Source of the DNA: JAEHDI01 sp035455185 | GTDB lineage: Bacteria > Acidobacteriota > Terriglobia > Bryobacterales > Bryobacteraceae | Length of the DNA: 54,971 nt | Direction of reading: 5' to 3' | Assembly (NCBI GenBank): GCA_035455185.1 | Contig: DATIFQ010000206.1 | Span: 1-54,971 of the forward strand | Shown here: piece after piece, positions 8,574 through 16,507 of the stretch | Numbering within the stretch: position 1 is the stretch's first letter | Layout: every line of letters begins with the position of its first letter | Notes under the pieces: model-generated | Database searches by the model: none | What the model saw: the letters and a program-made list of their open reading frames with translations, nothing else | Told to the model about the DNA's origin: nothing | Made by a program: the position numbers and the translations under genes

Positions 8574-10247
8574 ATGCGCGAAAGTCTGGCGCTTGGCGCG
8601 CTGCTGGTCGCAGTGCCGTGGGGGTTTCACGCTCGGGCGGCGGAACCCGTCCGCGCGCGCCACGCCATGGTGGTGACGCGCGAGGCGCACGCCACCGACG
8701 CGGGCGTGGCGGTTCTGCGCGCGGGCGGTAACGCGGTGGATGCCGCTGTGGCCGTCGGATTCGCGCTGGCGGTCACGCTTCCGGCGGCGGGCAACATCGG
8801 CGGCGGTGGGTTCATGCTGCTCCGGTTCACCGACGGACGGACCACCTTTGTCGATTTCCGCGAGCGCGCACCGAAGAAGGCGTCGCGCGACATGTATCTG
8901 GGGCCGGATGGGAATCCCACGAAAGACAGCGAAGCCGGCCACCTTGCGGCGGGGGTACCAGGAACGGTTCGCGGGCTCGAGCTTGCGCATCGGAAATACG
9001 GCAAGAAGCCGTGGGCGGGTCTGCTCACACCAGCGGTGAGTCTGGCCCGAGACGGTTTTTCCGTATCCTACGGGCTGGCGCGATCGCTTCGGGCAAGCCG
9101 CCTGTTGGCACGATTTCCGGAATCCCGCCGGATCTTCCAGCGCGATGGCGCATACTACGAAGCCGGGGAGCGGTTTCGGCAGCCGGAGTTGGCGGGCACG
9201 CTCGACCGCATCGCGCGAAGCGGCGCCGCCGACTTCTACGAGGGCGAGACGGCGAGGAGACTCGCCGCCGGCATGGCCGCCAACGGCGCGCTGATCACGC
9301 TCGAGGATCTAAGACAGTACTCAGCCGTCGAGCGCGAACCGCTACGGGGCCGCTATCGTGGGTATGAGATTCTGACGGCGCCGCCGCCGAGTTCGGGCGG
9401 CACAGGCATCCTCCAGATGATGGGTGTCCTGGAAAAGTCAGGTTACGAGAAGCACGGAGCGGGTTCGGCCGCCTCGATCCACTTCGTCGCCGAGACGATG
9501 CGGCGCTTTTTCGCAGCGAGGAACGCATATCTTGCCGATCCCGATTACGTCCGGGTGCCGGTCGCGGGACTGCTCGACAAGCGCTACGTCGCGAAGCTGC
9601 GGGAGTCGATCGATCCGGAGCGCGCCACGCCGAGCTCGGAAGTGAGCGCGCTCGACCCTGCCGGCTACGAAAGCTCGGAAACAACGCACTACTCGATCGT
9701 CGATGCGCAGGGGAACGCCGCCAGTGTCACGTATACGATCAACGGCGGCTACGGATGCGGAGTGACGGCACCGGGATTGGGATTCTTGCTCAATAACGAG
9801 ATGGACGATTTCACCGCCAAGCCCGGCTCGCCGAACGCCGCCGGCCTGGTACAGGGCGAAGCGAACGCGATCCAACCGGGCAAGCGTCCGCTCTCGTCGA
9901 TGACGCCGACGATTGTGCTGCGCGACGGGCGACTGTTCCTGGTGGCCGGCTCGCCAGGCAGCGGCCGGATCATCAGCACGGTTCTCGAGGTGCTCCTGAA
10001 CGTTATCGACTTCGGCATGAACGTTCGCGACGCAGTCGACCGTCCTCGCTTTCACCACCAGTGGAAGCCGGACACGTTGTTCATGGAGCCGGGATTCTCG
10101 CCCGATACGCTGGCGCTTCTCCGTGGACGGGGCCACACCGTGGAAACCGTCTCGGGGATCGGCGAAGCGGCTGCGATTCTGGCCGAGGGCGGATGGCTCC
10201 AGGGCGCCGCGGATTCGCGCTCGGAAGGCAAGGCAAGCGGTTACTGA
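8574..10247 (+). CDS. ggt: Gamma-glutamyltransferase
   Basis: A 557-residue exported Ntn-hydrolase that cleaves gamma-glutamyl bonds of glutathione and related peptides. A signal peptide (LALGALLVAVPWGFHARA) is followed by HAMVVTREAHATDAGVAVLRAGGNAVDAAVAV and NIGGGGFMLLRF, conserved GGT blocks. The autocleavage site is in SSETTHYSIVDAQGNA near residue 370, where the threonine before His is the expected nucleophile of the small subunit. Later blocks such as PLSSMTPTIV and GSPGSGRII complete the active site. The length is normal. No Shine-Dalgarno is visible before the ATG. Its stop lies 5 bp before the sugar isomerase-like gene. Confidence 0.95.
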   Translation: MRESLALGALLVAVPWGFHARAAEPVRARHAMVVTREAHATDAGVAVLRAGGNAVDAAVAVGFALAVTLPAAGNIGGGGFMLLRFTDGRTTFVDFRERAPKKASRDMYLGPDGNPTKDSEAGHLAAGVPGTVRGLELAHRKYGKKPWAGLLTPAVSLARDGFSVSYGLARSLRASRLLARFPESRRIFQRDGAYYEAGERFRQPELAGTLDRIARSGAADFYEGETARRLAAGMAANGALITLEDLRQYSAVEREPLRGRYRGYEILTAPPPSSGGTGILQMMGVLEKSGYEKHGAGSAASIHFVAETMRRFFAARNAYLADPDYVRVPVAGLLDKRYVAKLRESIDPERATPSSEVSALDPAGYESSETTHYSIVDAQGNAASVTYTINGGYGCGVTAPGLGFLLNNEMDDFTAKPGSPNAAGLVQGEANAIQPGKRPLSSMTPTIVLRDGRLFLVAGSPGSGRIISTVLEVLLNVIDFGMNVRDAVDRPRFHHQWKPDTLFMEPGFSPDTLALLRGRGHTVETVSGIGEAAAILAEGGWLQGAADSRSEGKASGY

Positions 10248-10252
10248 CACGC

Positions 10253-11083
10253 ATGGATCACTATCTATCGACTCACCTGATTGTGAACCACCGGCTTACT
10301 ACCGTGTGGCTCGACAGGATCTGGCTCGCGGGCATTCCAGGAGTGGAGATTTTTTGCGCCAAGCAGCACCTGGACTACCGAAACCGGGCTCAGATCAACG
10401 AAATCGCACATTGGTTCCACGACTCGGAACTGATTCTGCACTCGCTGCACAGCCCGATGTACACCGACGACGTTTGGGGGCGGTCCGGGCCGCATTCGGT
10501 GATCACCATCACGGAGACTTCCAAGCCCCGGAGGGTCGAGATGCTCGACGAAATCAAGCGCGCACTGGAGATCGCCGAGACCATCCCGTTCCGCTACTTC
10601 ATCCAGCACATCGGGGTGGCGCAGGAAGAGTACGACGATCGGAAGATCGAAGCCGCGTTCACGTCGCTCGAGGAACTGAGTCTCTTCGCTGGACATCGCG
10701 GCGTACAGATACTTCTAGAAAACATCCCGAACGGATTCTCGAGCGCCGAACGCCTGACCTATTTTCTGGGCGAGACGCATCTCGACTTGGGGTTCTGCTT
10801 CGATACGGGCCATGCGAACATGAATGAAGGGGTTGCGGCGGCCTTCGAACTGATGAAGAGCCGCATCCGGTCCACGCATATTCATGACAATGACGGGCTG
10901 AGCGACAAGCATCTCTTCCCGACCGTGACTCCGGGGGGCACGATCGACTGGAAAAGAACCATGGAATTGCTGCGCACGAACCCCAGCCAGTATCCGCTGC
11001 TGCTGGAGTTAAAGGAAACCGCCGAGATCGATCACTCACTCGATGCAGCGAAGCGCGTTTTCGAAAACCTGGAGAACCTCTAA
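10253..11083 (+). CDS. Xylose isomerase-like TIM-barrel protein
   Basis: A 276-residue TIM-barrel protein of the sugar phosphate isomerase/epimerase (AP endonuclease 2) superfamily. Family metal-site blocks can be seen: LILHSLHSPM, YFIQHIGV, VQILLENIPN, LGFCFDTGHANM and STHIHDNDG, followed by PLLLELKET. The His/Glu/Asp ligands of the usual divalent metal site appear to be present. The frame is open far upstream inside ggt, but ATG 10253 is the first start after the ggt stop. The next gene, asnS, begins immediately at its stop (TAAATG). The substrate cannot be named. Confidence 0.85.
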   Translation: MDHYLSTHLIVNHRLTTVWLDRIWLAGIPGVEIFCAKQHLDYRNRAQINEIAHWFHDSELILHSLHSPMYTDDVWGRSGPHSVITITETSKPRRVEMLDEIKRALEIAETIPFRYFIQHIGVAQEEYDDRKIEAAFTSLEELSLFAGHRGVQILLENIPNGFSSAERLTYFLGETHLDLGFCFDTGHANMNEGVAAAFELMKSRIRSTHIHDNDGLSDKHLFPTVTPGGTIDWKRTMELLRTNPSQYPLLLELKETAEIDHSLDAAKRVFENLENL

Positions 11084-12406
11084 ATGAATTCTGCCGCAAC
11101 TTCCAGCCGGATCGCGGTCGCGCAGGCCGGCGACCACGTGGGCGAGATCGTCACCGTATCGGGCTGGCTGTATAACCTCCGGAAGTCGGGAAAGATCGTG
11201 TTTCCAATCCTGCGGGACGGCACCGGCGTCATGCAGTGTGTAGCCGTCAAAAGCCAGCTTCCGGAGGCGCTGTTCGAGACGATCAAGGATTTGACGCAAG
11301 AGTCGTCGATCGTGGTTACTGGCAAGGTTCGGGCCGAGCCGCGCGCCCCTGGTGGATACGAGATGGACGTCGAGGCGGTGGAGGTCGTCCAGCGTGTTCC
11401 CGACGCGGATCCCTATCCGATCACACCGAAGGAACACGGTATTGACTTCCTGATGGACCACCGGCACCTGTGGCTACGTAGCCGCCGGCAGCACGCCGTC
11501 CTTCGCGTCCGCCACGAGGTGATCAAGGCAATTCGCGATTATTTCGACTCGAATGGCTTCACGCTGATCGACACGCCGATCTTCACTCCGGCGGCGTGCG
11601 AGGGAACGACAACCCTGTTCGAGGTGGACTACTTCGACGGCGAGAAGGTTTATCTGACACAGTCCGGGCAGCTCTATAACGAGGCCACGGCGATGGCTTT
11701 CGGGAAGGTTTACACCTTTGGGCCGACCTTCCGGGCCGAGAAATCGAAGACACGGCGGCATCTGACTGAGTTCTGGATGGTTGAGCCGGAGATGGCGTAC
11801 GCGACGCTCGAAGATGTCAAGCGCGTGGCTGAGGAACTAGTGGTGTTCGTGGTCGGCCGCGTGCTTGCGAACCGGCGGAGCGAACTGGAGACCCTCGAGC
11901 GGGACATTTCAAAACTCGAGTCGGTCAAGGCGCCGTTTCCGCGAATCACTTACGACGAGGCCGTGGCAAGCCTGCAAAGGAAGGGCAGCGAGATTCAATG
12001 GGGCGGTGATTTCGGAGGAACCGATGAGACGCTGCTTGGCGAGGATTACGACCGGCCGGTCATGGTAGACCGTTATCCGACCGCCATCAAGGCGTTCTAC
12101 ATGCAACCCGATCCGGAGCGGCCGGAAGTGGCGCTTGGGGTGGATGTGCTGGCCCCCGAAGGCTACGGTGAAATCATCGGCGGCGGCCAACGAATCCACG
12201 ACCTGAGCCTGCTGCTGCAACGCATCGAGGAACACGGACTGCCGAAGGAAGCGTTCGACTGGTACATCGACCTGCGAAAGTACGGAAGTGTTCCCCACGG
12301 TGGTTTCGGGATGGGCGTGGAGCGCTGCGTGGCGTGGATCTGCGGACTGGAACATGTTCGCGAGACGATCGCCTTTCCGCGGATGCTCTACCGCACGCGG
12401 CCGTGA
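11084..12406 (+). CDS. asnS: Asparaginyl-tRNA synthetase
   Basis: A 440-residue class IIb aminoacyl-tRNA synthetase. An N-terminal OB-fold anticodon-binding domain (VTVSGWLYNLRKSGKIVFPILRDGTG) is followed by the catalytic domain. Motif 2 is FRAEKSKTRRHLTEFWMVEPEM and motif 3 is GFGMGVERCVAWICG. The block TLFEVDYFDGEKVYLTQSGQLYNEA is shared by AsnRS and AspRS. AsnRS is preferred over AspRS because the AspRS GAD insertion is absent and the length is short. The C-terminus FPRMLYRTRP matches the AsnRS ending. It starts directly at the previous stop with no spacing. Confidence 0.92.
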   Translation: MNSAATSSRIAVAQAGDHVGEIVTVSGWLYNLRKSGKIVFPILRDGTGVMQCVAVKSQLPEALFETIKDLTQESSIVVTGKVRAEPRAPGGYEMDVEAVEVVQRVPDADPYPITPKEHGIDFLMDHRHLWLRSRRQHAVLRVRHEVIKAIRDYFDSNGFTLIDTPIFTPAACEGTTTLFEVDYFDGEKVYLTQSGQLYNEATAMAFGKVYTFGPTFRAEKSKTRRHLTEFWMVEPEMAYATLEDVKRVAEELVVFVVGRVLANRRSELETLERDISKLESVKAPFPRITYDEAVASLQRKGSEIQWGGDFGGTDETLLGEDYDRPVMVDRYPTAIKAFYMQPDPERPEVALGVDVLAPEGYGEIIGGGQRIHDLSLLLQRIEEHGLPKEAFDWYIDLRKYGSVPHGGFGMGVERCVAWICGLEHVRETIAFPRMLYRTRP

Positions 12407-12431
12407 CCACTACTCGCGGCGGGGCAAGAAC

Positions 12432-13346
12432 ATGCGGACGTCTCACATAGCGATCATCGGCGCGCCACTCGATCTCGGGGCAGGGCGGCGCGGCGTGGAC
12501 ATGGGCCCGTCGGCGATGCGGGTGGCGAACCTAAATGCCCGCCTGGCTTCACTCGGCTACGAGGTCGAGGACTTGGGCAACATCGCCGTCGAACAACCCG
12601 AGAGCCTGCCAGCGGGTCCCGAACGTTCGCGGTATCTGCCGCACATCACGCAGACCTGCGCGCGGCTGGCGCGGCTGGTGGAGAAGGCAGCCGGGCAGGG
12701 CAGGGCGCCGCTGGTTCTCGGCGGCGATCACTCGGTGGCAGTCGGCACGGTCTCGGGAATGTCCCGGTATTTCCGGAAGCGAAAGCAGGCGCTCGGGCTC
12801 ATCTGGATCGACGCGCACGCCGATATGAACACGCCCGACACGAGTCCGAGCGGCAACGTCCACGGCATGCCGCTGTCGTGCTGCATCGGCATGGGGCCGC
12901 GCGAACTGACGCACATCGGAGGGTACGCGCCGAAGGTGGACCCGCGGAACGTCGCGCTGGTCGGCGTGCGCGAGGTGGACATCCTGGAAAAACCGCACGT
13001 ACGGGAGTCGGGAGTGCGCGCATTCACCATGCGCGACATCGACGAGCGCGGCTTGCGGGCGATCATGGTGGACGCCATCCAGATTGCCTCGGCCGGGACA
13101 GAAGCTTTCCACCTGTCGCTGGACATGGACAGCGTGGACCCGCAGGAGGCGCCCGGCGTGGGCACCCCGGTGCGGGGCGGCATCACTTATCGCGAGGCGC
13201 ACCTGGCGATGGAACTTATCTGCGATTCCGGGCTGATGGCCTCCATTGAGGTTGTCGAGGTGAACCCCGTCATCGACGAGGCGAACCGGACCGCCAACCT
13301 GGCCGTGGAGCTGGTGATGTCGGCGATGGGGAAAAGAATTCTGTAG
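12432..13346 (+). CDS. rocF: Arginase
   Basis: A 304-residue manganese hydrolase of the ureohydrolase family, expected to convert arginine to ornithine and urea. All metal-ligand blocks are present: GGDHSVAVG, DAHADMNTP and SLDMDSVDP, plus the substrate-side SGNVHGMPL. The C-terminal VEVNPVIDEANRTANLAVELV is typical. The VDMGP near residue 22 and the SGNVHG block favour arginase over agmatinase. The ATG at 12432 begins directly at the conserved IAIIGAPLDLGAGRRGVDMGP; the longer frame overlapping asnS is not needed. It is followed 15 bp later by ddl. Confidence 0.92.
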   Translation: MRTSHIAIIGAPLDLGAGRRGVDMGPSAMRVANLNARLASLGYEVEDLGNIAVEQPESLPAGPERSRYLPHITQTCARLARLVEKAAGQGRAPLVLGGDHSVAVGTVSGMSRYFRKRKQALGLIWIDAHADMNTPDTSPSGNVHGMPLSCCIGMGPRELTHIGGYAPKVDPRNVALVGVREVDILEKPHVRESGVRAFTMRDIDERGLRAIMVDAIQIASAGTEAFHLSLDMDSVDPQEAPGVGTPVRGGITYREAHLAMELICDSGLMASIEVVEVNPVIDEANRTANLAVELVMSAMGKRIL

Positions 13347-13361
13347 ACGAAAAGGACGCGA

Positions 13362-14339
13362 GTGAGACTCAGGGTTGCGATCATCTATGGCGGGAGAAGT
13401 GGCGAGCACGAGGTCTCCCTGCGGTCGGCGCAGTCGATCATGGCGGCGATGGACCGAGGGACGTACGAAGTGATCGAGTACCTCATAGGTAAGGATGGCC
13501 ACTGGAAACCGGGGCCGATTCTGCCGGAGCCCGGCGCGAATGCCGGCATCGATGTCGTATTTCCTGTGTTGCACGGGACCTTCGGCGAGGATGGAACGGT
13601 GCAAGGCCTGCTTGAACTCGCGGACCTGCCGTACGTTGGCGCGGGCGTGCTTGGCTCGTCGGTGTCCATGGACAAGGACGTGATGAAACGAGTCTGCCGC
13701 GAGCGCGGGCTCCCGGTTGTGGAGTACGTAACGCTGGCGTCACCCCATCTCGATCCGGAAGCCGTCCGCGAAAAGCTCCCGTTTCCGGTGTTCGTGAAAC
13801 CGTCCAATCTCGGTTCCTCGGTCGGCATCTCCAAGGCGCGCGATCGCAAGGAACTTGAGGCGGCTCTGCGCATGGCTGCTGAGTACGACCGGAAGGTCAT
13901 TGTCGAGCGGGCGATCGACGGCCGTGAACTGGAATGTTCGGTGCTCGGTAACAGCGAACCGGTGGCGTCGCTGCCCTGCGAGATTCTGCCATCGCGCGAG
14001 TTCTACGATTACGAAGACAAGTACCTCACCGACGGCGCGCAGTTCCGTATTCCGGCGGAACTGAACCCGGCGCAGACCGCGGAGGTGCAGCGGCTGGCAG
14101 TGGAATGCTACCGGGCGGTGGAGTGCGAGGGCATGGCGCGGGTGGACTTCTTTGTCGAGCACTCCACGGGCAGGATCTACATCAACGAAATCAATACGAT
14201 TCCGGGCTTCACTTCCATCAGCATGTTTCCCCGGATGTGGGAGCACTCGGGCCTCGCGTATCCGCGACTGATCGACCGCCTGATCGAACTGGCGCTGGAA
14301 CGTCATGAGGCCAGGAAGTCGATCCGGTACACCCGATAG
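13362..14339 (+). CDS. ddl: D-alanine--D-alanine ligase
   Basis: A 325-residue ATP-grasp enzyme that makes D-Ala-D-Ala for peptidoglycan. Family blocks are IYGGRSGEHEVSLRSA at the N-terminus, VLHGTFGEDGTVQGLLELADLPYVGAGV, PFPVFVKPSNLGSSVGI for ATP binding, and the metal-binding INEINTIPGFTSISMFPRMW near the C-terminus. The length is normal. The start is GTG 13362 with AAAGGA upstream. A carboxyl-terminal protease follows 2 bp later, so two cell-envelope genes are in tandem. Confidence 0.96.
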   Translation: MRLRVAIIYGGRSGEHEVSLRSAQSIMAAMDRGTYEVIEYLIGKDGHWKPGPILPEPGANAGIDVVFPVLHGTFGEDGTVQGLLELADLPYVGAGVLGSSVSMDKDVMKRVCRERGLPVVEYVTLASPHLDPEAVREKLPFPVFVKPSNLGSSVGISKARDRKELEAALRMAAEYDRKVIVERAIDGRELECSVLGNSEPVASLPCEILPSREFYDYEDKYLTDGAQFRIPAELNPAQTAEVQRLAVECYRAVECEGMARVDFFVEHSTGRIYINEINTIPGFTSISMFPRMWEHSGLAYPRLIDRLIELALERHEARKSIRYTR

Positions 14340-14341
14340 CG

Positions 14342-15799
14342 ATGCTACCCCTGCTTCCCTTTTTGTTCCTCTTGCTGTCCGCAGCGCCAGAGAACGATCT
14401 CGAGAGCGAGGCCAGGAAATTCTCCGAATTCTACTCGATCGTCGAGAGCCAGGCAGCCGATCCGCTCGTGCCGGAGAAGGCCTTCTACGACGGTGCGATC
14501 CCGGGGATGTTGCGGCGGCTTGACCCGCATTCGGTCTTTCTTAACCCGGAGCAGTTCGACCAGCTCAAACGAATGCAGGAATCGAGGAGCAAGGGTTTTG
14601 GGACCGTGGTTTCCGTCGTGCCGGGGCGAGTGATCATTCTTCAAACGTTGGCGGGAACGCCGTCGGCGAAAGCGGGTCTCGCGCCAGGCGACGAAATCAT
14701 CGCGATCAATGGAGTCCAAATGAACCGTCTCGGTGTCGAGCAGATCATCGGCCTGCTCGGTGCATCGCGTCAGCGGCCGGTGAATATGGACGTGCGGCGG
14801 CCCGGCAACGTGCGGACGCTCCAGTTCGTGATGACGCCGGAAGAGATGCAGTCGCCGAGCGTCGAGCGGGCGTTTTTTCTAAAACCGGACGTGGGCTATG
14901 TCCGCGTCTCCAGTTTCGACACGGAAACAGGCAAGCAGCTCCGAGAGGCGATCGAGAGACTGGGTGGCGCCGGCCTGAAGGGGCTGGTGCTCGACCTGCG
15001 CAACAACCCGGGAGGGCTCCTGCCCGCGGCATTGGAAACGGCATCGCTGTTTCTGAAACCTGGGCAGAGACTCCTGGCCGTCCGAGGTAGGGCCATCGAA
15101 CCAGGCGAGGAGAAGGTGCCCGAAACATCGAAGCCTTACGAATTCCCGCTCGCGGTTTTGGTGAACGAGAAGAGCGCGAGCGGATCGGAGATTGTCGCAG
15201 GCAGCCTCCAGGACCACGACCGGGCGGCGATTGTGGGCGAGCCGAGTTTCGGTAAGGGTCTGGTGGAGAGCGTCTACCCGCTATCCGAAGCAACGGCGCT
15301 GGCTCTGACGACGGCATTCTATTACACGCCGAGCGGACGCTCGATCCAGAAACCGCTTCGGGACGGTGGCCAATTGGACGCGTCTACCAGCCGGCGGCCG
15401 GCTCAGGAGTTCCGGACGGATTCCGGTCGTGTCGTCAAGGGCGGCGGTGGGATACAGCCGGACCTGGTGGTGTGGCAGGAGCAGCTTTCGAGGCTTCAGA
15501 TGGTGCTTGAGGCGAGCAGTTCGATTACGTCGTTCGCCATCGAGTACACACGGAAGCATGCTCCGATCACCGAGAGTTTCGATGTCACACCGCAAGTGCT
15601 CGACGATTTTCAGGCGTTCCTATCACCGCGCAACATCCGTCCTGGCGTAGAGGAGTGGCTCCGGTACCGTGACTGGATCTCCAACCGTCTGAAAACCGAA
15701 ATCTTCAATCAAGCTTTCGGCGTCGCCAGAGGTGATGAGGTGGAGGCGCAGCGGGACCCTGTGATCCAGGCGGCGCTGAAGACGCTGGGCTTCGGGTGA
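14342..15799 (+). CDS. C-terminal processing protease, S41 family, with PDZ domain
   Basis: A 485-residue exported serine protease related to CtpA/Prc, acting in the periplasm on C-terminal tails. It has a short signal peptide (LLPFLFLLLSAAP) and a PDZ domain containing GTPSAKAGLAPGDEIIAINGV (about residues 100-125). The S41 core includes VLDLRNNPGGLLPAALETA. The catalytic serine is in NEKSASGSEIVAG near residue 278, and the general-base lysine in SFGKGLVES near residue 304. A longer-than-usual C-terminal ~130 residues follow, without a recognised domain. It starts 2 bp after ddl, which suggests a shared role in wall maturation. Confidence 0.93.
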   Translation: MLPLLPFLFLLLSAAPENDLESEARKFSEFYSIVESQAADPLVPEKAFYDGAIPGMLRRLDPHSVFLNPEQFDQLKRMQESRSKGFGTVVSVVPGRVIILQTLAGTPSAKAGLAPGDEIIAINGVQMNRLGVEQIIGLLGASRQRPVNMDVRRPGNVRTLQFVMTPEEMQSPSVERAFFLKPDVGYVRVSSFDTETGKQLREAIERLGGAGLKGLVLDLRNNPGGLLPAALETASLFLKPGQRLLAVRGRAIEPGEEKVPETSKPYEFPLAVLVNEKSASGSEIVAGSLQDHDRAAIVGEPSFGKGLVESVYPLSEATALALTTAFYYTPSGRSIQKPLRDGGQLDASTSRRPAQEFRTDSGRVVKGGGGIQPDLVVWQEQLSRLQMVLEASSSITSFAIEYTRKHAPITESFDVTPQVLDDFQAFLSPRNIRPGVEEWLRYRDWISNRLKTEIFNQAFGVARGDEVEAQRDPVIQAALKTLGFG

Positions 15800-15824
15800 C
15801 TGACGGCCGTCCGGTTCGGGCGGT

Positions 15825-16478
15825 TCAGCGCGGGGCCTTCTTGCGCCACGCCTTATACATTTCGAAGAGGATCGGCAGCAGGGAGATGAAGATGATCAGC
15901 AGGATCGCCTTTTCGAAATGTTGCCGGACGACTGGGACGTTGCCGAGCGCATAGCCTAGCATGGTCAGAGCAAAGACCCAGCCGATTCCACCGAAGATAT
16001 TGAACGAGAGAAACCGTCCGTAACCCATCTCCGCAACCCCGGCGACAAACGGTGCGAAGGTGCGGATGATAGGGATGAAACGCGCGTAGATGATCGTCTT
16101 CCCCCCGTGTTTTTCATAGAAGGCCTTGGTTCGCCGCAGATGCTCCTGGTGGAAGAAGCGGGAGTTCGGACGATTGAAGATGTGGGGGCCGGTACGCCGC
16201 CCGAGGGCATAGCCGACTCCGTCGCCGATGATCGCCGCCGCCATCAGTACGAGGTTGACGAGCACGATATCGAGCTTTCCGGCACCGGCGACGACGCCGA
16301 CGGTGAACATCAGCGAATCACCCGGAAGGAAGAACCCGACCAGCAGACCCGTCTCGGAGAAAACCACCACAAACAGCAGCGCATAGCCGAGCCATCCGGT
16401 GAGCGCCGTGGTCAGCAGGGCGATCAGCCGCTCCGGATTGGTCAGCGTGCGCAGGAAGTCCAGGATTGTTTCTACCAT
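15825..16478 (-). CDS. DedA/VTT-family membrane protein
   Basis: A 217-residue integral membrane protein. It has the DedA signature FSETGLLVGFFLPGDSLMFTVGV, a GDGVGYALGRRTGP block and the HGGKTIIYARFIPIIRTFAPFVAGVAEMGYGRF segment with the conserved arginine pair. At least five hydrophobic segments are visible and the tail is basic (YKAWRKKAPR). DedA proteins are linked to undecaprenyl or phospholipid flipping and membrane homeostasis. It lies 29 bp downstream of ppiD on the same strand and ends convergently with the S41 protease. Confidence 0.93.
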   Translation of the reverse strand: MVETILDFLRTLTNPERLIALLTTALTGWLGYALLFVVVFSETGLLVGFFLPGDSLMFTVGVVAGAGKLDIVLVNLVLMAAAIIGDGVGYALGRRTGPHIFNRPNSRFFHQEHLRRTKAFYEKHGGKTIIYARFIPIIRTFAPFVAGVAEMGYGRFLSFNIFGGIGWVFALTMLGYALGNVPVVRQHFEKAILLIIFISLLPILFEMYKAWRKKAPR

Positions 16479-16507
16479 CCGGTTGACCGTCTGATCGGGA
16501 TCGCGCT

